The position numbers and the translations under genes were made by a program. This document shows positions 1 through 8,123 of a DNA stretch of 36,475 nucleotides, in pieces. Each line of letters starts with the position of its first letter. Within the stretch, counting starts at the first letter, position 1. The notes under the pieces were generated by a model. That model was not told where the DNA came from and made no database searches. It worked only from the letters and a program-made list of their open reading frames with translations. This DNA is from an uncultured Pelagibacteraceae bacterium (GTDB taxonomy: Bacteria; Pseudomonadota; Alphaproteobacteria; Pelagibacterales; Pelagibacteraceae). The stretch spans positions 1 to 36,475 of the forward strand of contig CACJGR010000008.1 in assembly GCA_902592985.1 (NCBI GenBank), given 5' to 3'.

Positions 1-510
1 ACTGCTCTAGGAATGTCTAACATTAAAGAAATTGCTAAGTCGAGCAATAGATTAGAAGCACTGCATTTTGGAGTTGCTGATTATGCTGCAAGTTTAAGAG
101 CGCGAACAGTTGTAATAGGCGGATTAAATCCTGATTACCCTGGAGATCAATGGCATCATGGATTATCTCAATTAGTTATGACTTGTAGAGCTTATGGATT
201 AAGAGCAATTGATGGTCCTTTTGGAGATTTAAATGATCCAGATTCATATATTGCATCTGCAAAAAGAGCAGCAGCAATTGGCATTGAAGGTAAATGGGCA
301 ATACATCCTTCTCAAATTGATCTTGCTAATAAAGTTTTTTCCCCACCAGAAGCAGAAGTAAATAAAGCAAAAAGAATTCTTGAAGAACTGGAGAAGGCAG
401 CAAAAGAAGGAAAAGGTGCCGCACAGTTAGATGGCAGAATGATTGATGCTGCTTCGGCACGTATGGCTGAAAACATAGTAAATATAAACAAATTAATAAC
501 AAGTAAATAA
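1..510 (+). CDS. mcl: Malyl-CoA lyase (HpcH/HpaI aldolase family), C-terminal part
   Basis: The reading frame is open to the left edge of the window, so this is the C-terminal 169 residues of a protein that is normally about 320 aa. The visible part carries the CitE/malyl-CoA lyase signature around 'AIDGPFGDLNDPD', whose acidic residues bind Mg2+, followed by 'GKWAIHPSQI', typical of this family. Malyl-CoA lyases reversibly cleave malyl-CoA to glyoxylate and acetyl-CoA in the cytoplasm. The identity is strengthened by the next genes: malate-CoA ligase subunits start 1 bp downstream and PEP carboxylase follows, as in serine-cycle clusters of methylotrophs. An L-malyl/beta-methylmalyl-CoA lyase of the ethylmalonyl-CoA pathway would look the same from this fragment. 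The ATG at 13 is internal, not the start. Confidence 0.87.
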   Translation, partial: TALGMSNIKEIAKSSNRLEALHFGVADYAASLRARTVVIGGLNPDYPGDQWHHGLSQLVMTCRAYGLRAIDGPFGDLNDPDSYIASAKRAAAIGIEGKWAIHPSQIDLANKVFSPPEAEVNKAKRILEELEKAAKEGKGAAQLDGRMIDAASARMAENIVNINKLITSK

Positions 511-511
511 A

Positions 512-1687
512 ATGGACATACACGAGTATCAAGCAAAAAAAATACTTTCAGGTTTTGGAATAGAAATTCCAAGAGGAGGAATTGCTTACAGTCCAGAAAA
601 TGCTGAAAATAAAGCTCGTGAAATTGGTGGATCAAAGTGGGTGGTTAAAGCACAAGTTCATTCTGGAGCAAGAGGTAAAGCGGGAGGAATTATAATTTGC
701 AACAGTGCTTTAGAAGTTGCTCAAGCAGCTGACAAGCTTCTCGGTAAAAAATTAGTTACAAAACAAACAGGCTCACAAGGTAAAATTGTTCATAGAGTTT
801 ATATTGAAGAAGCTACGGATATTAAAAAAGAATTATACTTAGGTTTAGTTTTTGACAGAAGTTCGGAGTGTATAATGGTTGTTGCTTCAACAGAAGGTGG
901 TATGAGTGTAGAAGAAATTTCTAAAGAAAAACCCGAAAGTATAATTAGATCAAAAATAGAAGTTGCGGTTGGAATGCAAAAATTTCAAGCTAGAGAGATT
1001 GCTTTTGGCTTAGGCATTGATCCTAAACTTATTTCTAGAACGGCAGAAGTAATTATAGGGTGTTACCGTGCATTTAGTGAATTAGACGCGACTATGGTAG
1101 AAATTAATCCATTAATAATATCAAAGAATGATCATATTTTAGCTCTCGATTGTAAAATGAGTTTTGATAATAATGCTCTATTTCGCAGAAACCAGGTTTC
1201 TGAGTTAAGAGATAAGGCGCAAGAAAATTCAAATGAGGTTTATGCATCAGATAGAGGCCTTAATTATGTTAGCCTCGAAGGTAATATAGGCAATATTATT
1301 AATGGGGCTGGTTTAGCTATGGCTTCAATGGATATGATTAAACTAGCCGGAGGTGAACCAGCAAATTTTCTCGATGTTGGTGGAGGTGCTACTCCAGAAA
1401 AAATGGTTAAAGCGTTTAAATTAATTTCTCAAGATGAAAAAGTGAAAGTCATTTTGGTGAATATTTTTGCCGGTATAAATAGATGTGACTGGGTTGCCGA
1501 AGGAATAGTTCAAGCTTTAAAAAAAATAAAAATTAACATGCCTCTTGTAATACGTTTGGCAGGTACAAATGTAGAAAAAGGTAATAAAATTTTAAAAGAA
1601 AGCAAAATCAATTACATTGAAGCCTCAACTTTAGAAGATGCAGCAGACAAAGCTGTTAATGCACTTAAAGAACTGGAAAAAAATTAA
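512..1687 (+). CDS. mtkA: Malate-CoA ligase (malate thiokinase) beta subunit
   Basis: This 391-aa protein has the ATP-grasp plus CoA-ligase architecture of succinyl-CoA synthetase beta subunits. It begins 'MDIHEYQAKKIL', has 'KAQVHSGARGKAGG' in the nucleotide-binding part, 'MVEINPLI' near residue 195, and 'LDVGGGATPEKM' with 'VNIFAGINRCD' in the C-terminal domain. MtkA works with MtkB to activate malate to malyl-CoA using ATP. SucC would be the alternative, but the flanking malyl-CoA lyase and PEP carboxylase, and the strongly MtkB-like partner, favour malate-CoA ligase. It starts 1 bp after the mcl stop, and its stop overlaps the mtkB start by 1 bp (TAATG), so the block is translationally coupled. 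Confidence 0.88.
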   Translation: MDIHEYQAKKILSGFGIEIPRGGIAYSPENAENKAREIGGSKWVVKAQVHSGARGKAGGIIICNSALEVAQAADKLLGKKLVTKQTGSQGKIVHRVYIEEATDIKKELYLGLVFDRSSECIMVVASTEGGMSVEEISKEKPESIIRSKIEVAVGMQKFQAREIAFGLGIDPKLISRTAEVIIGCYRAFSELDATMVEINPLIISKNDHILALDCKMSFDNNALFRRNQVSELRDKAQENSNEVYASDRGLNYVSLEGNIGNIINGAGLAMASMDMIKLAGGEPANFLDVGGGATPEKMVKAFKLISQDEKVKVILVNIFAGINRCDWVAEGIVQALKKIKINMPLVIRLAGTNVEKGNKILKESKINYIEASTLEDAADKAVNALKELEKN

Positions 1688-2580
1688 TGTCGATATTAAT
1701 TGATAAAAAAACAAAAATATTAATTCAAGGTTTTACTGGTAAGTTTGGCTCTTTCCATGCTGAGGAGATGATTAAATATGGCACCAATGTTGTTGGTGGA
1801 GTCACCCCTGGAAAAGGAGGGCAAACTCATTTAGGCCTTCCGGTTTTTAACACAGTTAAAGAAGCAGTTGAAAAAACAGAGGCTACAGCATCAATTTTAT
1901 TTGTACCTCCAGCATTTGCTGCAGATTCAGCTATGGAAGCTGCAGATGCAGGAATTAAAACTTGTGTTGCAATTACGGACGGAATTCCTTCACACGATAT
2001 GATTAAAATTAAACGTTACATGAGAAGATATTCTAAATTAGAAAAAATGACTTTAATAGGACCTAATTGTGCTGGAGTTATTAGTCCAGGAAAAGCTTTG
2101 TTAGGCATTATGCCTGGACATATATATAAAGATGGTAAAGTTGGAATCATTGGAAGGTCTGGTACACTTGGATATGAGGCAGCACAACAATTAAAAAACT
2201 TAAATATAGGTGTTTCAACAAGCGTAGGTATTGGTGGAGATCCTATAAATGGAAGTTCATTTAAAGATATTATAGAAAAATTTGAACAAGATAAAGAAAC
2301 TGAAGCAGTATTAATGATTGGTGAAATAGGAGGGCCACAAGAAGTAGCTGCCGGAAAATTTGTTAAAGAAAATATGAAAAAACCAGTAATAGCTTACATA
2401 GCAGGATTGACTGCACCCAAGGGAAGAGTTATGGGTCATGCAGGAGCAATTGTGTCTGCATATGGGGAAAGTGCAGTTGAAAAAGTTGAACTTCTAAAAG
2501 AATGTGGAGTCATGATTTCAAAAAACCCATCAGTTATGGGTGAAACTGTAAAATTAGCTTTAAATGGAAAAAAAAATTAA
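1687..2580 (+). CDS. mtkB: Malate-CoA ligase alpha subunit
   Basis: This 297-aa protein is SucD-like: an N-terminal CoA-binding Rossmann domain with 'VVGGVTPGKGG' near residues 35-45, and the phosphohistidine loop 'GHAGAIVSA' with active-site His251. The segment 'IKRYMRRY' at residues 108-115, together with 'IMPGHIYKDGKVGIIGRSGTLGYEA', resembles Methylobacterium-type MtkB (quoted from memory) more than housekeeping SucD. It would form the malyl-CoA synthetase complex with MtkA, consuming malate, CoA and ATP. The final 17 bp overlap the start of ppc, which implies coupled expression of the whole mcl-mtkA-mtkB-ppc unit. Confidence 0.88.
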   Translation: MSILIDKKTKILIQGFTGKFGSFHAEEMIKYGTNVVGGVTPGKGGQTHLGLPVFNTVKEAVEKTEATASILFVPPAFAADSAMEAADAGIKTCVAITDGIPSHDMIKIKRYMRRYSKLEKMTLIGPNCAGVISPGKALLGIMPGHIYKDGKVGIIGRSGTLGYEAAQQLKNLNIGVSTSVGIGGDPINGSSFKDIIEKFEQDKETEAVLMIGEIGGPQEVAAGKFVKENMKKPVIAYIAGLTAPKGRVMGHAGAIVSAYGESAVEKVELLKECGVMISKNPSVMGETVKLALNGKKN

Positions 2581-5281
2581 TTATAAAATTGCAAATATTC
2601 AACTTTCTAAAATTGTTAGTTTACTAGGAAAAATTCTTGGTATTGTTGTTAAAGAGCAAGAAGGATCTGTTCTTTATAATAAGATAGAAGAAATAAGATC
2701 TCTATCAAAAGCAAGCAGAGGCACAAAGAACAAAAAAAAAATAAAATTAAACGAAACAAGAAAGTTTCGCCAACTAATATCCACAATAAATAAATTAAGA
2801 CCAAAAGAGTCTTTGGTTATAGCTCGATCTTTTAGTAAATTTTTAAATTTTTCAAATTTAGCCGAGTCTCTTGATAGTGTTCATAAAATTGATGAAGGTA
2901 AAGTTCAAAAAGCCCAGGGAACAAATGCATTTACAATTTTAGAAGATGCTATTGATAAATTGCTAAAACAAAAATCTATTTCTAAAGACAAGTTTTATCA
3001 AGTAGCTAAATCACTTAAAGTTGATCTAGTTTTAACAGCGCATCCAACTGAAGTAAAAAGAAGAACACTTATACAGAAATATACTAATGTGAATAATATT
3101 TTAGAAAAATTTAACAAATCCAGAATATTTAAACTAAAAAATATCAAACCAGAGACGTTGGCCATGGAAAGAAGTCTTCATGAAGAAATCACATCAATAT
3201 GGAAAACAGATGAATTAAAAAGATCAAAACCGAAACCAACTGAAGAAGCTCAATGGGGATTAGCAGTAATTGAAGACAGTTTATGGAATGCTGTTCCAAA
3301 AATATGTTCAAGATTTAATGAAGCTGTCGAAGTTCATACAGGAAAAAAATTACCAATAGACTTTTCTCCGTTAGTATTTGGATCTTGGATGGGAGGTGAT
3401 CGAGACGGAAACCCCAACGTTACAGCTAAAATAACAGAAGAAGTTGTTCTTTTATCAAGATGGGAAGCAGCAAATTTATATGAAAAAGAATTTACTAAAA
3501 TAATTCAAAAATTATCTATGCACGAGTCTTCAAAAGAATTAAAAAAAAAAATTGGAGCTAGTCAAGAACCTTATAGAGCTTATTTAAGACCAATAAGAAA
3601 CAAACTAAAAAATACTCAAAAAGAAATTGAATTATTTTTAAATGAAAAAAAACCTTTAAAAGAGTCGCTATTGGTACAATCTGTTAGTGAAATAGTTAAC
3701 CCTTTAAAAGTTGTTTATAATTCTTTATGTGAAGTTAAATGCAAAGCGATTGCAGACGGGTCAATATTAGATTTGCTTAGAAGAGCCTACTCTTTTGGTC
3801 TTAACTTAGCACGTCTTGATATTCGTCAAGAATCTAAAAGACATTTAAAACTAATGAAAAGTATTTGTAAGCATTTAGGCCTTGGTGATTTTGAAAAATG
3901 GTCTGAAAATGAAAAAATTTCTTTTTTGTCCAGAGAATTTAAATCAAAAAGACCCTTGATATCAAAAAATATTTCTTTTGATAAAGAAGACAAAGAAACT
4001 TGGTCCACATTTAAAATGATTTCAAAAATACCTAGAGAATGTCTAGGAGCTTATATTATTTCGATGGCATCTAAAGCGTCTGATATTTTAACTGTAATGG
4101 TTTTACAAAAAGAAGCTGGAATGAAATCGTGTTTAAGAACAGTTCCTTTGTTTGAAACTTTAAGTGACCTTGAAAATGCTCATTATGTTATGCAAGATAT
4201 TTATAAAATATCTTGGTATTTAAAATATTTTAAAAAAACACAAGAGGTAATGATTGGATATTCTGACTCAAGTAAAGACGCAGGAAAACTAGCTGCAAGT
4301 TGGGCTCAATATTGCACTCAAGAAAAATTACAAGAATTATCAAATAAGTATAAAGTTGATCTTACATTGTTTCATGGACGAGGTGGTTCGGTTGGAAGAG
4401 GTGGAGGGCCAATTTATGAAGCATTATTATCTCAACCTCCAGGTACAGTTAATGGCAAAACACGTGTTACTGAACAAGGAGAAATTATACAACAAAAATA
4501 CGCAACAGAATCATTAGCTGAGTTCAGCCTTGGCACTTATATTGGATCTGTATTAGAAGCAACGTTAGCACCACCAGTTAAACCAAAAAAAAATTGGCGA
4601 GAATTAATGAATGTTATGAGCAAAGTTTCTACTAATGCTTATAGAAATAACTTTTTTAATAAAGATTTTTTAAGATATTATTTTAACATCACACCTCAAA
4701 GATTGTTAGAACAACTTTCTATAGGTTCAAGGCCAGCAAAAAGAAACAAATCAAAAGATGTAAAAAGTTTGAGAGCAATACCTTGGGTTTTTGCTTGGAC
4801 ACAAATTCGTTTTATTTTACCTGCGTGGCTAGGAATTTATGAAGGATTAAATTTTGCTATTAAAAATAAAAATATAAACATTTTGAAAGAGATGTTGAAA
4901 GAATGGCCTTATTTTTACGCGATGATGGACATGTTAGACATGGTTTTAGCAAAAACTGATCAAAGAATAATTAAATTTTATGAAGAATGTTTAGGTGACA
5001 AGAATCTAAAAAATACAGGCGAAAAGTTGAGAAAACAATTGTCAACTCTAATTTATTTAAATAGAAAAATAATACCAACTTACATTTTAGAACAGCGAAA
5101 AGAATACAGAGATTCTATTAGAAAAAGAAATACTTACGCAGAGGTATTAAACATCTTACAAGCAGACATTATGAAAAAACTTTATAAAAAAAAATTAAAA
5201 GTTAAAGATAAAAAACTTCTAATAGACTCAATGTTAGTTACAATTGCTGGAATAGCAGCAGCAATGAAAAACGTTGGCTAA
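2564..5281 (+). CDS. ppc: Phosphoenolpyruvate carboxylase
   Basis: The 905-aa length is normal for bacterial PEP carboxylase. Family landmarks appear in order: 'LLGKILGIVVKEQEG' near the N-terminus, 'LTAHPTEVKRRT' with the catalytic His, 'GSWMGGDRDGNPNVT', 'LDIRQES', 'GYSDSSKDAG', the glycine-rich 'FHGRGGSVGRGGGP', and a C-terminus ending in 'GIAAAMKNVG' where most family members end in NTG. It carboxylates PEP with bicarbonate to oxaloacetate. In the serine cycle this supplies the malate that MtkAB activates and Mcl splits; otherwise it is anaplerotic. It is the last gene of the plus-strand block and is convergent with the MarR-like gene 3 bp away. No obvious hairpin terminator separates them. 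Confidence 0.96.
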   Translation: MEKKINYKIANIQLSKIVSLLGKILGIVVKEQEGSVLYNKIEEIRSLSKASRGTKNKKKIKLNETRKFRQLISTINKLRPKESLVIARSFSKFLNFSNLAESLDSVHKIDEGKVQKAQGTNAFTILEDAIDKLLKQKSISKDKFYQVAKSLKVDLVLTAHPTEVKRRTLIQKYTNVNNILEKFNKSRIFKLKNIKPETLAMERSLHEEITSIWKTDELKRSKPKPTEEAQWGLAVIEDSLWNAVPKICSRFNEAVEVHTGKKLPIDFSPLVFGSWMGGDRDGNPNVTAKITEEVVLLSRWEAANLYEKEFTKIIQKLSMHESSKELKKKIGASQEPYRAYLRPIRNKLKNTQKEIELFLNEKKPLKESLLVQSVSEIVNPLKVVYNSLCEVKCKAIADGSILDLLRRAYSFGLNLARLDIRQESKRHLKLMKSICKHLGLGDFEKWSENEKISFLSREFKSKRPLISKNISFDKEDKETWSTFKMISKIPRECLGAYIISMASKASDILTVMVLQKEAGMKSCLRTVPLFETLSDLENAHYVMQDIYKISWYLKYFKKTQEVMIGYSDSSKDAGKLAASWAQYCTQEKLQELSNKYKVDLTLFHGRGGSVGRGGGPIYEALLSQPPGTVNGKTRVTEQGEIIQQKYATESLAEFSLGTYIGSVLEATLAPPVKPKKNWRELMNVMSKVSTNAYRNNFFNKDFLRYYFNITPQRLLEQLSIGSRPAKRNKSKDVKSLRAIPWVFAWTQIRFILPAWLGIYEGLNFAIKNKNINILKEMLKEWPYFYAMMDMLDMVLAKTDQRIIKFYEECLGDKNLKNTGEKLRKQLSTLIYLNRKIIPTYILEQRKEYRDSIRKRNTYAEVLNILQADIMKKLYKKKLKVKDKKLLIDSMLVTIAGIAAAMKNVG

Positions 5282-5284
5282 ATT

Positions 5285-5632
5285 TCAAAGAACCAAACTT
5301 TTTAAAGTAATTATATAATTATCAAACTCTTTTACAAAGCTATCGCTAGGTTTAATATTTTTTTTTCTTTGATCAGTTGATGTTTTCTCTAAATAAAAAA
5401 AACCTTTTTCACAAGCTTCATTAATTATTAAAGCAGATTTTGGTCGAGAAGTTTTAAATAATTTTGTTTTAAGTTCTTCGACAGATAATTTTGTATTGTG
5501 TTTATGTGCAGACATAACTAATAACATCATATGATAATGTGATGGTGACTTTCTAAAAAAATAATTACTTGATCGATGAGAGTGTCTCATTTGCTCTTCC
5601 CAAAATTGCAACAAGTTTTTAGTGTCTTTCAT
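5285..5632 (-). CDS. Small MarR-like winged-helix regulator
   Basis: This 115-aa protein is predicted to contain a winged helix. 'LSVEELKTKLFKTSRPKSALIINEACEKGFFYLEKTS' reads as helix-turn-helix plus the start of the wing, and 'TSTDQRKKNIKPSDSFVKEF' matches the wing and following helix of MarR proteins (their D-x-R-x-K signature). The N-terminal dimerisation helices are shorter than in a typical 140-aa MarR. It begins 2 bp after the tdm stop on the same strand, so it is almost certainly co-transcribed with tdm. A role as local regulator of TMAO genes is inference from position. Many MarR proteins bind palindromes and respond to a pathway metabolite; the site upstream of tdm is a candidate target. 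Confidence 0.68.
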   Translation of the reverse strand: MKDTKNLLQFWEEQMRHSHRSSNYFFRKSPSHYHMMLLVMSAHKHNTKLSVEELKTKLFKTSRPKSALIINEACEKGFFYLEKTSTDQRKKNIKPSDSFVKEFDNYIITLKSLVL

Positions 5633-5634
5633 TT

Positions 5635-7959
5635 TTACGATCTAACTTTTGATTTTGTTGGATCGTAAAATGGAAAAGCGATGACTTTTGCTCCAATTCT
5701 TTTTTGATGACCATCAATTTTTCCAACTTCAACTTCTGTTCCTATTTCTGAATATTTTGTATCTATTCTACAAAGAGCTATATTTTTATTGAGAGTCTTT
5801 GATAACATTCCGCTAGTTATAACGCCAACTTGTCCTCTTCCAACATGAACTGTATTACCATTTGCAGCAGGTTCATGACCAATAAGTTCTAAACCAACTA
5901 ACTTTTTCTGAGGGTTTGCTTTTCTTTTTATTAATTCTGCTTTACCTATAAAATCATCTTCTTTTGTTTTAAGAGGTACGGTAAATCCTATTCCTGCTTC
6001 AAAAGGATCTGTTTTATCATCAAATTCGTATCCATAAAAAATTAATCCTGCTTCAATACGAACCATATCTAAGGCCTCCAAACCAAGAGGAGATATATTA
6101 AATTCTTTACCAGCTTCCCAAACTTTATCCCAAATAGTGCTGGCATCCTTTGGATGACACCAAATTTCATAACCTAATTCTCCTGTATAACCTGTTCTTG
6201 AAACAACAATAGGAATGCCTGTTACACTATCTATTCTTGCTATTGTTAATCTGAACCATTCAAGATTCTCGATAGATGGTTGGGTGTCAGGCGTCCATAC
6301 AAACTTTTGTAAAATTTTTCTACTATTTGGTCCTTGAACAGCAACATTGTGAATTTGATCAGTCGATGATTTTATCCAAACTTTAAAGTTTTTCTTTTTA
6401 GCTTGTTCCTTTAACCATTCGCCGCCGTATTCTTGACCGCCAACCCATCTAAAATTATCTTGCCCTAATTTCATTATTGTACCGTCATCAATCATACATC
6501 CGTTCTCGTAGCACATTGCTGTATAAGAAATTTGTCCAACTGATAATTTTTTTACATTACGAGTAAGGGTATATTGCATTAAATTTTCAGCATCTGGGCC
6601 TAAAATTTCAAATTTTCTTAAAGGGGAAAGGTCTGTTACGATCACACTTTCTCTACATGCAGCGTACTCTTTAATTGCTCCATATTTTGTATAATTGTTA
6701 GCTAACCAATATCCATTATAGTTTACAAAATTTTTTGTAAGACCAGATGTTTTTTTATGAAAACCGGTTTCTTGTGTTAGTTTTGGCTCTGAATCTGTGC
6801 TCACTCTAAAAGCTACTCCTTTTGAAATTTTTTTTTCTTTAGGGTAAGTTCTAACAAATATATCGGTAGGATTCCATCCATTTGCTGGATCGACATCACA
6901 AGGACAGGCTGAAGAAGCGCAAGTTAAATCTTTTAAAGCTCTAAACAATACATAGTCGCCAGGTCTTGACCAAGGTTCATCAAAAGAAGCTACATTATTA
7001 GCATCGATTGCAGTGTTAAAAAAAAGGTTAATTGCTGTCCAACCTTTTCTTGATTTAACATCATATTTTTTTAAAACACCATTAAAATTTTCTGAACAAT
7101 TAATATGACCCATATATCCCATATCCTCGTAATATTTTGCCGTGCATGCATAATTAAAAGTGTCATGCCTACCAACAGTATCTCTTATAACTTCTATTAC
7201 TGGATCATGCTCTGCATCAAAAAATTTTGAAAATAAACCTGGAGTAGGGTAGGCAGAACCCATGAAAGTGCGAGTTGCAGTAGGATCAATTAAACTTTCA
7301 ATTCCATCATTTAACTTGTGTGAATCAAAAGCTAGAAAATCTGAACATTGTCTTCCAGAGGTATCAATAATTTGAATGTATTCACCTGCTTTTACTTCAT
7401 AAGTTTCTGCAGTTCTTCTTTTAATAAATTTTTCATTTAGCGGATCATAAAGTGGCTCTGGTAATTCATATTGTTCTTCTGATGTTTCAAATTTAGATTT
7501 ATTTAAAAAAACTGTTAAATCTGTAGGAGGGTTCTGCTTATGCACATCCATTTGTTCTCCCGGCGCTGCAATCATAACTGTACATTTATCTTTTGATTGC
7601 AAAGTTATTTTTTCACCCATTACACAATCTTTATCAAATATTATTGATGATTTAGCTTTGTCTAAGTTAAATTTTTTGCGTTTAAATAATTTAGAAATTT
7701 TTTCATCTTGCGAAATTGTTTTTTTTGAAAAGTTAGCGTTAGAATTTTCTTTTAAATTTAATATAGATAAATCGCTTTGGCCTTTTAAATTAAAAACAAC
7801 TATTTCACATGTCTGTTTGCCTTCATCATTGATAATTTCTACTTTATCATCAGGAAAAACTTCTATTACAGACAAGCCACCACCTTTAACATAGTATCTT
7901 TCAACTCCAGGTGGTAAAGTTCTTAAACCAGGATTTTTTATGTCAAGACTTGTTTGCAT
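5635..7959 (-). CDS. tdm: Trimethylamine N-oxide demethylase (DUF1989 + GcvT fusion)
   Basis: This 774-aa protein has an N-terminal DUF1989-type region (roughly 1-380) and a C-terminal aminomethyltransferase (GcvT) region (roughly 400-774), the architecture of TMAO demethylase. Cys288, Cys352 and Cys354 (in 'INCSENF' and 'SSACPCD') have the same spacing as the three zinc-binding cysteines that I recall for Methylocella Tdm. The GcvT half contains 'SRTGYTGELGYEIW', 'EALDMVRIEAG' and 'DPFEAGIGFTV'. Tdm converts TMAO to dimethylamine plus formaldehyde, and its GcvT half is thought to bind tetrahydrofolate. It is divergent from tmoX, whose product should deliver TMAO, and co-directional with the MarR-like gene behind it. 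No Shine-Dalgarno is visible before this ATG. Confidence 0.93.
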   Translation of the reverse strand: MQTSLDIKNPGLRTLPPGVERYYVKGGGLSVIEVFPDDKVEIINDEGKQTCEIVVFNLKGQSDLSILNLKENSNANFSKKTISQDEKISKLFKRKKFNLDKAKSSIIFDKDCVMGEKITLQSKDKCTVMIAAPGEQMDVHKQNPPTDLTVFLNKSKFETSEEQYELPEPLYDPLNEKFIKRRTAETYEVKAGEYIQIIDTSGRQCSDFLAFDSHKLNDGIESLIDPTATRTFMGSAYPTPGLFSKFFDAEHDPVIEVIRDTVGRHDTFNYACTAKYYEDMGYMGHINCSENFNGVLKKYDVKSRKGWTAINLFFNTAIDANNVASFDEPWSRPGDYVLFRALKDLTCASSACPCDVDPANGWNPTDIFVRTYPKEKKISKGVAFRVSTDSEPKLTQETGFHKKTSGLTKNFVNYNGYWLANNYTKYGAIKEYAACRESVIVTDLSPLRKFEILGPDAENLMQYTLTRNVKKLSVGQISYTAMCYENGCMIDDGTIMKLGQDNFRWVGGQEYGGEWLKEQAKKKNFKVWIKSSTDQIHNVAVQGPNSRKILQKFVWTPDTQPSIENLEWFRLTIARIDSVTGIPIVVSRTGYTGELGYEIWCHPKDASTIWDKVWEAGKEFNISPLGLEALDMVRIEAGLIFYGYEFDDKTDPFEAGIGFTVPLKTKEDDFIGKAELIKRKANPQKKLVGLELIGHEPAANGNTVHVGRGQVGVITSGMLSKTLNKNIALCRIDTKYSEIGTEVEVGKIDGHQKRIGAKVIAFPFYDPTKSKVRS

Positions 7960-7963
7960 TTTT

Positions 7964-7977
7964 TTAACTTAAGTTAA
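7964..7977. promoter_or_regulatory. 14-bp perfect palindrome upstream of tdm, candidate operator
   Basis: TTAACTTAAGTTAA is a perfect inverted repeat ending 5 bp before the tdm start codon. It sits just downstream of a possible extended -10 on the minus strand, where a bound repressor would block initiation. The MarR-like protein encoded behind tdm is the obvious candidate ligand. This is inference; AT-rich DNA makes palindromes fairly often. Confidence 0.4.
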
Positions 7978-7985
7978 TTCTATCA
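7977..7985 (-). promoter_or_regulatory. Possible extended -10 element for tdm
   Basis: Read on the minus strand, the bases are TGATAGAAT, that is TG-n-TAGAAT, an extended -10 pattern. No convincing -35 precedes it. Initiation here would leave a leader of only about 10 nt, consistent with the absence of a Shine-Dalgarno before tdm. Confidence 0.3.
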
Positions 7986-8050
7986 AGACATTTTGATTAA
8001 GTAAAATACCTAAATTTTTAAGTCCGTTTTGGGTTCAGTTGGTCAAATAC

Positions 8051-8080
8051 TTGACTATGCTTTATAAATAGAGGCATAAT
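8051..8080 (+). promoter_or_regulatory. Candidate sigma-70 promoter of tmoX
   Basis: TTGACT (8051-8056) and CATAAT (8075-8080) are separated by 18 bp and lie 44 bp upstream of the tmoX start codon. Each differs from consensus at one position. This is the clearest promoter in the window and fits high expression of a periplasmic binding protein. Confidence 0.55.
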
Positions 8081-8112
8081 TAGAAATATTAATAATTATT
8101 AATACAATTAAT

Positions 8113-8121
8113 AAGGAGGGG
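8113..8121 (+). promoter_or_regulatory. Strong Shine-Dalgarno of tmoX
   Basis: AAGGAGGGG ends 2 bp before the ATG at 8124. Most genes in this window have weak or no Shine-Dalgarno, so this fixes the tmoX start and suggests strong translation. Confidence 0.7.
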
Positions 8122-8123
8122 TA

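Noticed and set aside
312-635. Open frames on the strand opposite mcl, and similar frames opposite tmoV, tmoW, glpK and fhs
   Set aside because: They overlap strongly supported genes, are low-complexity Leu/Phe/Ser-rich and have no family features, so they are shadows of the real genes.
512-2580. Housekeeping succinyl-CoA synthetase sucCD
   Set aside because: The order mcl-(this pair)-ppc and the MtkB-like segments such as 'IKRYMRRY' fit malate-CoA ligase better. sucCD would normally sit beside sucA/sucB.
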